A program made the position numbers and the translations under genes. From contig NZ_LT629751.1 in the NCBI RefSeq assembly GCF_900104805.1, positions 1,345,001 to 1,409,000 of the forward strand: a stretch of DNA of 64,000 nucleotides. Reading direction: 5' to 3'. The notes under the pieces were generated by a model. That model worked only from the letters and a program-made list of their open reading frames with translations. It had not been told where the DNA came from and ran no database searches. Of the stretch, positions 18,271 to 25,947 are shown piece after piece. The DNA comes from Pseudomonas oryzae (GTDB taxonomy: Bacteria; Pseudomonadota; Gammaproteobacteria; Pseudomonadales; Pseudomonadaceae). The first letter of the stretch is position 1; each line of letters opens with the position of its first letter.

Positions 18271-19048
18271 GACTGGGCTCCGGTCGGGCGGTACGGTGGT
18301 CACCGTCCGCGGGTTGATGGTCGAAGATCGGCACGCGCTTGAGCGCCAGACGCAGGGCCTGCCAGTAGATGGCGGCGACGGTCTTGGCGGTCATCGCGGG
18401 GAAGGCCTGCAGGTGGCGGTGCAGGCTGCGACGGTCGAGCTCGACGCGGGTCAGGCCGAGTGCGGCCTCGAACAGCTTGGCGTCGCCCTGCCAGTCCTCC
18501 ATGTGGATGCGCAGCTGCGCTCCGGGAGCGGAGAAGCGCATGCGGTACTCCAGGTCGCGCGGCAGGAAGGGCGATACGTGGAAGCCCTTGGCCACCCGGT
18601 GGCGCGACTCGCCCGTGGCGTTCACCGGCAGCACGTAGTGGTAGCGCTCCAGCCAGGGCGTGTTGCTGACCTCGCAGAGGATCGCGGCGAGGCGTCCGTC
18701 GGCCTCGAAGCAGTAGAAGAAGCTGGCCGGATTGAAGGCCAGGCCCCAGCTGCGCGGCTGGGCGAGTAGGCAGATGCGGCCCTGCGGCACATGGCCGAGC
18801 GCCTCGCCGACGCGCAGGCGCACGGCGTCGGCCAGCGGCATGCCGGTGGCGGTGAGCTGCGGCAGGAAATCCGTCTCGCGCAGGGCGAACGGCGCCCAGC
18901 GCGAACGCCCGGCCAGCGGCGAGAGGGCCAGCACCGCGTCCAGCTCGGCGAGATCCAGGTAGAGCAGGCCGATGCGGTAGCGGAAGGCGTGGCCGCGCGG
19001 CAGGAAGCGCCGGTGGCCGACCCAGCCCTGATACAGCGCGCTGTTCAC
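18257..19048 (-). CDS. DUF1365 family protein
   Basis: A 263-residue protein beginning at GTG 19048, overlapping the preceding stop by four bases (GTGA). The start gives NSALYQGWVGHRRFLPRGHAFRYRIGL, the family N-terminus. Conserved segments FNPASFFYCFEADG and VAKGFHVSPFLP are present. The family has no proven activity but is almost always next to Cfa-like methyltransferases and flavin amine-oxidase-like enzymes, as here. A role in lipid modification is inferred from that. Confidence 0.85.
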   Translation of the reverse strand: MNSALYQGWVGHRRFLPRGHAFRYRIGLLYLDLAELDAVLALSPLAGRSRWAPFALRETDFLPQLTATGMPLADAVRLRVGEALGHVPQGRICLLAQPRSWGLAFNPASFFYCFEADGRLAAILCEVSNTPWLERYHYVLPVNATGESRHRVAKGFHVSPFLPRDLEYRMRFSAPGAQLRIHMEDWQGDAKLFEAALGLTRVELDRRSLHRHLQAFPAMTAKTVAAIYWQALRLALKRVPIFDHQPADGDHRTARPEPSHEEH

Positions 19049-20292
19049 AGGCGCTCCCCGAAGGCATCGGCCACGCGCAGCGCGCTGACCACGCCGTCCT
19101 CGTGGAAGCCGTTGGCCCAGTAGGCGCCGCAGTAGAAGGTGTGCTGCTGGCCGTACAGCTCGCGCCAGCGCGCCTGGGCGGCGATGCCGGCGAGGCTGTA
19201 CTGCGGATGGGCGTAGTTGTAGCGGCCGAGGATCTTCGCCGGGTCGATGGCGGCGGTCTGGTTGAGGCTGACGCAGAAGGTCTTTGCTGCCTCGATGCCC
19301 TGCAGGATGTTCATGTTGTAGGTCACCGCCGCCGGCTGGCGTGCCGGGCCGCCGAGGCGGTAGTTCCAGCTCGCCCAGGCCAGCGGGCGTTGCGGCAGCA
19401 GGCGGGTGTCGGTGTGCAGCACCACGTCGTTGTCGGCGTAGCGCAGCGCGCCGAGGATCTGCCGCTCGGCCGGACTCGGCGCGGCGAGCAGCGCCAGCGC
19501 CTGGTCGCTGTGGCAGGCGAACACCACCTTGTCGAAGCGCTCGCGGCCGGCCGGGCTGAGCAGGGTGACGCCGTCCTCGTCGCGCTCGACCAGCCACACG
19601 GGGCAGTTGAGGCGGATGCGCTCGCGGAAGCTGGCGGTCAGCGGCGCCACGTAGGCGCTTGAGCCACCCGCGATGACCCGCCACTGCGGGCGGTCGTTGA
19701 CCGACAGCAGGCCGTGGTTCTTGAAGAAGCGCACGAAGAACTGCAGCGGGAAATCCAGCATGTCCTCCAGCGACATCGACCAGATCGCCGCGCCCATCGG
19801 CACGATGTAGTGGTCGATGAAGCGCCGGCCGTAGCGACCGCGCGCCAGGTAGTCGCCGAGGGTGATGTCGCCGCCGATGCGCTCCTCGGCCAGGTCCCTC
19901 AGCGCCTCGCGGTTGAAGCGCAGGATGTCGCGCAGCATGCCGAGGAAGCTCGGCGACAGGAGGTTGCGGCGCTGGGCGAACAGGCTGTTGAGGTTGTTGC
20001 CGTTGTACTCGCAGCCGCTGTCGGGATCGTGCACCGAGAAGCTCATCTCGGTGGGCCGCGAGGCGACGCCGAGCTGCTCGAGCAGGCGGATGAAGTTGGG
20101 GTAGGTCCAGTCGTTGAAGACGATGAAACCGGTATCGATGGCGTAGTCGCGGCCGTCCAGGCGCACGTCCACGGTATGGGTGTGCCCGCCGATCCAGTCA
20201 CTGGCCTCGAACAGGGTGACCTCGTGGCGACGGTTGAGCAGGTAGGCGCTGGTCAGGCCGGCGATGCCGCTGCCGATGATGGCGATCTTCAT
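19045..20292 (-). CDS. FAD-dependent amine-oxidase-family enzyme
   Basis: A 415-residue flavoprotein starting MKIAIIGSGIAGLTSAYLLN, a textbook FAD-binding Rossmann fold. The sequence IDTGFIVFNDWTYPNFIRLL follows, and the C-terminus has FCGAYWANGFHEDGVVSAL. It belongs to the NAD/FAD-binding proteins related to amine oxidases and desaturases. Together with a Cfa-like methyltransferase it is a candidate for a UfaD-type desaturation step, which is inference. It has four-base overlaps with both neighbours. Confidence 0.82.
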   Translation of the reverse strand: MKIAIIGSGIAGLTSAYLLNRRHEVTLFEASDWIGGHTHTVDVRLDGRDYAIDTGFIVFNDWTYPNFIRLLEQLGVASRPTEMSFSVHDPDSGCEYNGNNLNSLFAQRRNLLSPSFLGMLRDILRFNREALRDLAEERIGGDITLGDYLARGRYGRRFIDHYIVPMGAAIWSMSLEDMLDFPLQFFVRFFKNHGLLSVNDRPQWRVIAGGSSAYVAPLTASFRERIRLNCPVWLVERDEDGVTLLSPAGRERFDKVVFACHSDQALALLAAPSPAERQILGALRYADNDVVLHTDTRLLPQRPLAWASWNYRLGGPARQPAAVTYNMNILQGIEAAKTFCVSLNQTAAIDPAKILGRYNYAHPQYSLAGIAAQARWRELYGQQHTFYCGAYWANGFHEDGVVSALRVADAFGERL

Positions 20293-21050
20293 GGACGGTC
20301 TTCCGTGGTGGTGCGGGACATGCGCCGGCCCAGGGCCAGCTGCAGGCGGCGCGGCAGGTGGGCGAGCAGCAGCAGGATGGCGACGAAGGCGCCGGGGAAG
20401 GCAATCTCGAACGGCCGCCGCGGCAGCCGTTCGGCGATGTGGCGGGCGGCGCGGTCCACGGGCCAGCGCATGGGCATGGGGAAATCGTTGCGGCGGGTCA
20501 GCGGGGTGTCGACGAAGCCGGGGCTGACCAGGGTGACGGCGATGCCCTCGGCGGCCAGGTCGAGACGCAGCGACTGGCACAGGTAGCGCAGCGCCGCCTT
20601 GGACGCGCCGTAGGCCTCGGCACGCGGCAGCGGCAGGAAGGTCACCGAGCTGGCCACCGCCACCAGCTGCGGCGCGTGGCCACGGCGCAGCAGCGGCAGC
20701 GCCGCCTCGATGCAATGGGCGGCGGAGAACAGGTTGGCGCGCACCACGCGCTCGACCATGGCCGCCTCGAAGGCGCGCGCATCGAGGTACTCGCAGGTGC
20801 CGGCGTTGAGGATGGCGCAGTCCAGCGCACCCCAGGCCGTGGCGATGCGCTGGCCGATGGCGCGCACCTGCTCGGCGTCGCCGAGGTCGCCGGGCAGCAC
20901 CAGCACCTGCTGCGGCCAGCGCGCGGCCAGGGCCTGCAGGGGCGCCTCGCTGCGCGCGCTGAGGGCCAGGTGGTGGCCCTGCTGCAGGAGGATTTCCGCC
21001 AGCGCGGCGCCGATGCCGCTACTGGCCCCGGTGAGCCAGATGCGTTTCAT
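20289..21050 (-). CDS. Short-chain dehydrogenase/reductase
   Basis: A 253-residue SDR. The NAD(P) motif is TGASSGIGAALAEIL (residues 6-20) and the active site is YGASKAALRYLCQSLRLDL after the Ser of VASSVTF. The extra C-terminal hydrophobic stretch (AIPGAFVAILLLLAH-like) may anchor it to the membrane. It overlaps the next gene by four bases and lies in the photolyase-lipid operon. Substrate unknown. Confidence 0.82.
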   Translation of the reverse strand: MKRIWLTGASSGIGAALAEILLQQGHHLALSARSEAPLQALAARWPQQVLVLPGDLGDAEQVRAIGQRIATAWGALDCAILNAGTCEYLDARAFEAAMVERVVRANLFSAAHCIEAALPLLRRGHAPQLVAVASSVTFLPLPRAEAYGASKAALRYLCQSLRLDLAAEGIAVTLVSPGFVDTPLTRRNDFPMPMRWPVDRAARHIAERLPRRPFEIAFPGAFVAILLLLAHLPRRLQLALGRRMSRTTTEDRP

Positions 21051-21472
21051 GCCAGCCTCCGTTTCAGCCAGGCGATGACGCCGCCCAGCACGGGCAGGTG
21101 TTCGTAGAGCAGGGCGCCGGCATCGAAGTAGTCGCGGTGGCGGTACACCCGCTCGTCGTGCCAGCGCAGGTGCGAGCAGCCGTCGACGCGGATCGGCGCG
21201 CCGCGGCGCAGGCGCGGGTGGCGGTAGCTCATGGTCCAGCGCAGGTAGCCCTCGCCGGCGCCGACCTGGTCGAAGCCGTGGAAGTCGAAGCGCAAATCCT
21301 GCACGTTGGCGTACATTTCGCCGAAGTAGTCCCGCAGGGCGGCCAGCCCGCGGATCTCGTGCAGCGGATCGCGGAACACCACGTCGCTGGTGTACAGCCT
21401 GTCGAGCCGCTGCAGCTGGTGCCGGTCCAGGCGGGCGAACTCGTCGGCGAAGCGGCGCAGGAAATCAGCCAT
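21047..21472 (-). CDS. SnoaL/NTF2-like protein
   Basis: A 141-residue protein of the nuclear-transport-factor-2 fold: FLRRFADEFARLDRHQLQRLDRLYTSDVVFRDPLHEIRGLAALRDYF. The family includes small isomerases, hydrolases and binding proteins. It overlaps the photolyase end by eight bases and the SDR start by four, so it belongs to the same operon. It is a regular member of Cfa-DUF1365 clusters; activity not known. Confidence 0.8.
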   Translation of the reverse strand: MADFLRRFADEFARLDRHQLQRLDRLYTSDVVFRDPLHEIRGLAALRDYFGEMYANVQDLRFDFHGFDQVGAGEGYLRWTMSYRHPRLRRGAPIRVDGCSHLRWHDERVYRHRDYFDAGALLYEHLPVLGGVIAWLKRRLA

Positions 21473-22901
21473 GGGCGGCGGCCTGCGGCGCCAGGTCCTT
21501 GAACGCCTGCAACGCCCGCTCGCGCGAGCGCGCCAGGTCGACGATCGGCGCCGGGTAGCCGGACACCCCGAACAGGCCGAGGGCGGCCGGGTTGTGGATG
21601 TCGCGGCGGTTGAGGTGGGCCAGCTCGGGCAGCCAGCGGCGGATGAAGGCGCCGTCCGGGTCGAACTTCTCCGACTGGCTGAGCGGGTTGAAGATGCGGA
21701 AGTAGGGCGCCGCGTCGGTGCCGGTGGACGCGCTCCACTGCCAGCCGCCGTTGTTGGCGGCCAGGTCGCCGTCGATCAGGTGGCGCATGAACCAGCGCTC
21801 GCCGTGGCGCCAGTCGATCAGCAGGTTCTTGGTGAGGAACATGGCGACGATCATGCGCAGGCGGTTGTGCATCCAGCCGGTGGCCAGCAACTGTCGCATC
21901 GCCGCATCGACGATGGGGATGCCGGTGCGGCCCTGCTGCCAGGCCTCGAGATCGTCGGGGGCGTCGCGCCAGGCCAGCGCCTCGGTGTCGACGCGGAAGG
22001 CGCGGCCGCGCGAGACGCGCGGATAGCCGACCAGGATGTGCTTGTAGAACTCGCGCCAGAGCAGCTCGCTGATCCAGCTGACCACGCCGGGGTTGCCGTC
22101 GGCGAAGTCGCCGGCGTTGACGCCGAGCGCCGCGTGCAGGCACTGGCGCGGCGACAGCACGCCGGCGGCCAGATAGGGCGACAGCGCGCTGGTGCCGGGA
22201 CGCGCCGGGAAGTCGCGCTCGTCCTTGTACCAGGGCAGGTGCTGGTCGGCGAAGCTGGCCAGCTGGTGGTGCGCGGCGGCTTCGCCGGCCGGCCACAGCT
22301 GGCGGAGGCTGTCGCTCGGCGTGGCGAAGCCGTCGATTGCCGCCGGCACCGGATCGCCGGCGATCGAGAGCGGTGCCTGGATGCGCGGCAGCGCCTGCAG
22401 CGCCGGCAGCGACTGGGCCAGACGCGCGTAGCAGCTCTTGCGGAACTGGCTGAATACCTGGAAGTAGCCGCCGCTCTGGGTCAGCACGCTACCGGGAGCG
22501 AACAGCACCTGGTCGACGTGGCTGTGCCAGGCGATGCCATTGGCGCGCAGCACCTGCGCCACCGCGCGGTCACGGCGGCTTTCGTGGATGCCGTACTCGT
22601 CGTTGACGTGCACGGCGCCGAGGTCGTGCTGGCGGCACAGCTCGAGCAGCGCCGCCGGGGCGTCGTCCCAGCGCTCGGCGCGGCGCACCAGCAGCGGGAT
22701 GTTCAGCGCGGCCAGGTCGTCCTGCAGCGCGGCCAGGTTGCGCAGCCAGAAGTCGACCTTGCACGGCGCGTCGTCGTGCTCGCGCCACTGGCCGGGACTC
22801 AGCAGATACACCGCCACCACCGGGCCGGCGGCGGCCGCCGCGCTCAGCGCGGTGTTGTCGCGTACCCGCAGGTCGTTACGGAGCCAGATCAATTGGCGCA
22901 T
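21465..22901 (-). CDS. phrB: Deoxyribodipyrimidine photolyase
   Basis: A 478-residue class I CPD photolyase that uses blue light and reduced FAD to split UV-induced pyrimidine dimers. The N-terminal antenna-binding domain starts QLIWLRNDLRVRDN. The FAD/DNA-binding domain has LLWREFYKHIL, WMHNRLRMIVAMFLTKNLLIDW and NNGGWQWSASTGTDAAPYFRIFNP. The start overlaps the end of the regulator gene by 26 bases, so repair enzyme and regulator are co-transcribed. phrB is light-induced in P. putida. Confidence 0.95.
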   Translation of the reverse strand: MRQLIWLRNDLRVRDNTALSAAAAAGPVVAVYLLSPGQWREHDDAPCKVDFWLRNLAALQDDLAALNIPLLVRRAERWDDAPAALLELCRQHDLGAVHVNDEYGIHESRRDRAVAQVLRANGIAWHSHVDQVLFAPGSVLTQSGGYFQVFSQFRKSCYARLAQSLPALQALPRIQAPLSIAGDPVPAAIDGFATPSDSLRQLWPAGEAAAHHQLASFADQHLPWYKDERDFPARPGTSALSPYLAAGVLSPRQCLHAALGVNAGDFADGNPGVVSWISELLWREFYKHILVGYPRVSRGRAFRVDTEALAWRDAPDDLEAWQQGRTGIPIVDAAMRQLLATGWMHNRLRMIVAMFLTKNLLIDWRHGERWFMRHLIDGDLAANNGGWQWSASTGTDAAPYFRIFNPLSQSEKFDPDGAFIRRWLPELAHLNRRDIHNPAALGLFGVSGYPAPIVDLARSRERALQAFKDLAPQAAAHG

Positions 22902-23832
22902 GGCGCACTTCTCCTTGCAGACCGAGCAGGCCGAGGCGATGCAGGCACTGCTGGGCGTCGAGGGGGTCGGGGGTCAGGTGCAGGTCGGCGATTGCCGCCA
23001 GCTCGTCGTGCTGGCGTTGCACCGCCGGCCCGCACAGCAGGCACGGGCAGGCGACGCCCTGCAGCAGCCGGGCGAGTTCATCGCGCTGCAGCGGTTCGCT
23101 GGCGTAGAGCAGCACGGCGCGTGGCTGCATGCGCTGGACGGCCAGCGCCAGCTGCGGCGCCGGCAGCGGCCAGTCGAGCACGCTGACCGGGCATTCGGCG
23201 CTGCCTGCCAGCCAGGCGCACAGCCACAGCGCGGGCTCCAGCGGCGCCGAGGAACAGTTGACCAGCAGCAGGGGCGCGCTGCCGAGCATGCGGTTGCTGT
23301 GGTATAGCCGGGCGCCGAGCTTGCTGCGCAGCCAGGAGAGGAAGAAGGTGCGTTCCAGCTCGGCATTCGCCCGGATGGCCCAGCGCCGCTGCAGGTCGTC
23401 GAGCAGCGGCAGCAGCAGATGGCGGCACACGGTCGCCGGCGGATACAGCGCCACCGCCTGGTTGAAGGCGTCGTCGAGGGTCCGCTCGCTCAGGCTGACG
23501 ATGGCGTCCAGCAACTGCTGGCGGCGGGCGCCCCAGCCGTGGTCGTCGGCGCCGCTGGGCACGCGGGCGTCGCTGAGCAGGCCACGCACCTGGCTGACCG
23601 ACACGCCGCGCTCCAGCCAGTCGAGGATCTGCCGCACCTGCGCCACCTGCGCCTGCGAGTACAGGCGGTGGCCCTTGGCGGTGCGCTGCGGCACGATCAG
23701 GCCGTAGCGCCGCTCCCAGGCACGCAGGGTCACCGGGTTGACCCCGGTGCGCCGCGCCACCTCGCGGATCGGCAGCAGGCCGGCCAGCTCCTCGTCGGTC
23801 GGGTTGTCGCGTGCTTCGCTGTCGTCGTGCAT
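22876..23832 (-). CDS. LitR/CarH-family MerR regulator (PplR1-like)
   Basis: A 318-residue MerR-type repressor. The N-terminal winged HTH contains IREVARRTGVNPVTLRAWERRYGL (residues 22-45), GHRLYSQAQVAQVRQI and the wing ERGVSVSQVRGLL. A helical and Rossmann-like C-terminal half follows, resembling the cobalamin-binding part of CarH, but I see no DxHxxG or WxnEH motif in the right place. That fits class II LitR proteins, which do not need B12. The start lies two bases after the upstream stop. It probably autoregulates its operon. Confidence 0.82.
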   Translation of the reverse strand: MHDDSEARDNPTDEELAGLLPIREVARRTGVNPVTLRAWERRYGLIVPQRTAKGHRLYSQAQVAQVRQILDWLERGVSVSQVRGLLSDARVPSGADDHGWGARRQQLLDAIVSLSERTLDDAFNQAVALYPPATVCRHLLLPLLDDLQRRWAIRANAELERTFFLSWLRSKLGARLYHSNRMLGSAPLLLVNCSSAPLEPALWLCAWLAGSAECPVSVLDWPLPAPQLALAVQRMQPRAVLLYASEPLQRDELARLLQGVACPCLLCGPAVQRQHDELAAIADLHLTPDPLDAQQCLHRLGLLGLQGEVRHAPIDLAP

Positions 23833-23834
23833 GG

Positions 23835-24794
23835 TCAGATCGCGTTGCGCAGGCTGAGGGTTTCCGGATGCGGCTGCAGGTAGGCCTGCTGCGCGATGTA
23901 GTCGTGCGGATGGCGGCGGAAGTGGTGTTTGAGCAAGGTGATAGGCACCACCAGCGGTACGACCCCCTGGCGGTAGCTGTCGATCAGCTGCTGCAGCTCG
24001 CGGCGCTCCTCGCTGCCCAGGGCGCGCTTGAGGTAGCCGCTCAGGTGCTGCAGCACGTTGCTGTGCGTGCCGCGGCTGGCCGGGCGGCGCAGGGCGGCCA
24101 TGAACTGGCTGAAGTAGCGCTGCGCGAGATCGTCCAGCGGCTGGGCGCCGAGATCGGCGACCAGGCGGCCGAGGGCGCGGTACTGCAGCGGGTCGCTGGC
24201 CATCAGCTGGTACTTGTAGCGGGCATGGAAGGCCACCAGCGCCTTGCGGGTAATCCCGGCGGCGAGCAGGCGCTGCCATTCGGCGTAGGCGAATACCCGG
24301 GCGAGGAAGTTCTCGCGCAGCACCGGGTCGTTGAGCCGGCCGTCTTCCTCGACCGGCAGCTCCGGGCGGGCGCGCATCAGCGCGGCGGCGAAGATGCCGC
24401 TGCCGCCGCCGGGCTGGCTGTAGCCGTTCTCGGCGTAGACCTTGACCCGCTCCATGCCGCAGGACGGCGACTTCTGCATCAGCACGAAGCCGCTCATGTC
24501 GTCGAGATGGGCCGCGGTCTGCTGGCCAAAGCCGTCGAGGGCCTCGGTGACGTCCAGCTCGGGGTGGCGGCTGCCGACCGCGCGCGGGCTGGCGGGATCG
24601 CCGACCAGGCGGATGGTCTCGCGCGGGGTGCCGAGACCTATCGACACCTCGGGGCAGGCCGGCACGAAGTCGAAGTGGCGGGCGAGCACCTCGCTGCACA
24701 GTTGCGACTGCTTGTGGCCGCCGTTGAAGCGCACGGGCTTGCCGAGCAGACAGGCACTGATGCCGAGCTTGATGCGGGGAGATGGGCTGGTCAT
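23835..24794 (-). CDS. DUF523-DUF1722 (TudS/YbgA-like) protein
   Basis: A 319-residue two-domain protein. Residues about 8-160 match DUF523, the thiouracil desulfidase (TudS) domain, with three Cys at expected places: Cys15 (SACLLG), Cys47 (PACPEVS) and Cys112 (SPSCGM). They could hold an Fe-S cluster. Residues about 195-310 match DUF1722 (YbgA). E. coli ybgA also lies directly before its photolyase gene. ATG 24794 has a GGAGG site, whereas an upstream TTG at 24833 would lie inside the operator. It is the first gene of the minus-strand operon. Confidence 0.82.
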   Translation of the reverse strand: MTSPSPRIKLGISACLLGKPVRFNGGHKQSQLCSEVLARHFDFVPACPEVSIGLGTPRETIRLVGDPASPRAVGSRHPELDVTEALDGFGQQTAAHLDDMSGFVLMQKSPSCGMERVKVYAENGYSQPGGGSGIFAAALMRARPELPVEEDGRLNDPVLRENFLARVFAYAEWQRLLAAGITRKALVAFHARYKYQLMASDPLQYRALGRLVADLGAQPLDDLAQRYFSQFMAALRRPASRGTHSNVLQHLSGYLKRALGSEERRELQQLIDSYRQGVVPLVVPITLLKHHFRRHPHDYIAQQAYLQPHPETLSLRNAI

Positions 24795-24808
24795 GGCGGC
24801 CTCCAACT

Positions 24809-24832
24809 TGTACGTCGCAAGATTGCTGTACA
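24809..24832 (-). promoter_or_regulatory. PplR-type direct repeat before the photolyase operon
   Basis: TGTACG, 12 bases, TGTACA on the plus strand; the minus strand reads TGTACA-N12-CGTACA. This is one mismatch from the P. putida PplR1 consensus as I recall it. It sits between the promoter at 24843-24870 and the start codon at 24794, a place where bound repressor would block transcription. Confidence 0.65.
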
Positions 24833-24842
24833 ACCTTGCTAC

Positions 24843-24870
24843 AGGATAAGTCGTTGCCGCTGGCGGTCAA
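24843..24870 (-). promoter_or_regulatory. Candidate promoter of the photolyase operon
   Basis: On the minus strand TTGACC is followed after 16 bases by TATCCT. It is flanked by the operator candidates at 24809-24832 and 24878-24904 and lies 49 bases upstream of the first start codon. Confidence 0.5.
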
Positions 24871-24877
24871 TAGGTCT

Positions 24878-24904
24878 TGTATAGATTTTGTATAAATATT
24901 TGTA
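24878..24904. promoter_or_regulatory. Tandem TGTA(TA) repeats, LitR/CarH-like operator
   Basis: TGTA occurs at 24878, 24889 and 24901, i.e. spaced by 11 and 12 bases, the first two as TGTATA. CarH-type MerR regulators bind direct repeats with an 11-bp period. The block begins TTGTATAGATTT, matching the folE element, and lies just upstream of the -35 at 24865-24870. Confidence 0.5.
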
Positions 24905-24916
24905 GCGGTCGCCGCG

Positions 24917-25168
24917 TCAGTGCCAGCCCATCCGCCAGCGCGCGCCGTCACGCAGTTCGCGCCAGTCCAGGCACTGGCTGCGCCCGCTGTACACCGCCTG
25001 CAACTCGACCGCGAGCAGGTTGCCCGCTTCATCCTCGAGCAGTTCGACTACCAGGAAGTGCTTTTCGCGGTTGCGCGGCTGGCGGGCGGTCCACTTGGAC
25101 AGCCGCAGCTTGCGCGGATTGAAGCGGTTGGGCGGGCAGCCCGCAGCGGACGGTTCGATCTGGCTCAT
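24917..25168 (-). CDS. TIGR02450-family Trp-rich small protein
   Basis: An 83-residue protein matching the conserved TIGR02450 family: NRFNPRKLRLSKWTARQPRNREKHFLV and the end GARWRMGWH, with three Trp. The function is unknown. It has its own candidate promoter (25196-25225) and is followed by the photolyase operon on the same strand. Such proteins are frequent companions of photolyase and LitR genes. Confidence 0.8.
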   Translation of the reverse strand: MSQIEPSAAGCPPNRFNPRKLRLSKWTARQPRNREKHFLVVELLEDEAGNLLAVELQAVYSGRSQCLDWRELRDGARWRMGWH

Positions 25169-25195
25169 CGCTTGGCCTCGGCTGGAAACTTCTAC

Positions 25196-25225
25196 AGGCT
25201 ACGCTGGTTGGCAAAACCTGTACAA
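25196..25225 (-). promoter_or_regulatory. Light-type promoter of the Trp-rich gene
   Basis: On the minus strand TTGTACAGGTTT starts at 25225, and TTGTAC is followed after 18 bases by TAGCCT. It shares the TTGTACAG(A/G)TTT block with the folE promoter. There is no second TGTAYA at the 12-base distance, so only half of a full PplR site is seen. Confidence 0.45.
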
Positions 25226-25326
25226 GATGGCCGGGGAGCTGAGCGCGTTATCCGGGGCTGCGGACGGGGCAGTCAGGTGCAGGAAGCGCGGGCGACGCTG
25301 CAGTTCGGCCTGCAGCGCCGGGGTGG

Positions 25327-25779
25327 TCAGTTGCTGGCCTGCAGAGCGGCGAGCTGGTTCCGCAGCTCGGCGACCTCGGCTTCCAGCTCGCGCACGCGCT
25401 GCTGCGCCTCGACCTCGGCGCTGACGTCTTTCTGGATGCCGATGAAGTAGGTGAGCTGGTCGGCCTCGTTGAATACCGGGGTGATCGACAGCTCGTTCCA
25501 GAACACGCTGCCGTCCTTGCGGTAGTTGCGGATGATCTGCCGGCACGGCTGGTTGTGCTTCACCGCCTCGCGGATCGCGGCGAGGCCCGGCTGGTCGCGG
25601 TCGCCGGCCTGGAGGAAGCGGCAGTCCTGGTAGAGGATGTCGTCGACGCTGTAACCGGTCAGGCGCTCGAAGGCGGGGTTGGCGTAGATCAGGATGTTGT
25701 CGTCGCCTTCCTGTTCCGCGACCACGATTCCGTCGTTGGAGGCTTCGATCACCAGTTGCAGCAGCTTGGCATTGATCAT
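25327..25779 (-). CDS. Short LOV blue-light photoreceptor (PpSB-LOV type)
   Basis: A 150-residue single LOV domain with a short C-terminal helix. The flavin-adduct Cys is Cys53 in QDCRFLQ, the same context and number as PpSB1-LOV of P. putida. Further LOV segments are NPAFERLTGYS, IIRNYRKDGSVFWNELSITPV and YFIGIQKDVS. Residues about 120-148 form an amphipathic helix (EAQQRVRELEAEVAELRNQL), a likely dimerisation coiled coil. There is no output enzyme domain. It is divergent from a LitR paralogue, as PpSB-LOV genes are in P. putida. It should act by contacting LitR-type repressors, mechanism unproven. Confidence 0.9.
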   Translation of the reverse strand: MINAKLLQLVIEASNDGIVVAEQEGDDNILIYANPAFERLTGYSVDDILYQDCRFLQAGDRDQPGLAAIREAVKHNQPCRQIIRNYRKDGSVFWNELSITPVFNEADQLTYFIGIQKDVSAEVEAQQRVRELEAEVAELRNQLAALQASN

Positions 25780-25947
25780 CTTGCAGATCCCGGGTGGTTT
25801 CAGCGCATCTTAATGCAACTGCGCCATCGTGGGGCAGCTCGCATGTCTTCCCCGGCCACGGAAGACCAGAGCTTGACGCAGACACGCCTTGCAAAGCCGA
25901 GCTCTGCGATACAATGGCACGTCATCCAGTCCCTCGAGCCATTGCCC

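Noticed and set aside
23536-23547. DDHGWG (residues 96-101) in the first LitR protein resembles the DxHxxG cobalamin motif.
   Set aside because: It lies in the linker between the HTH and helical domains, not in the Rossmann part where the cobalamin His belongs.
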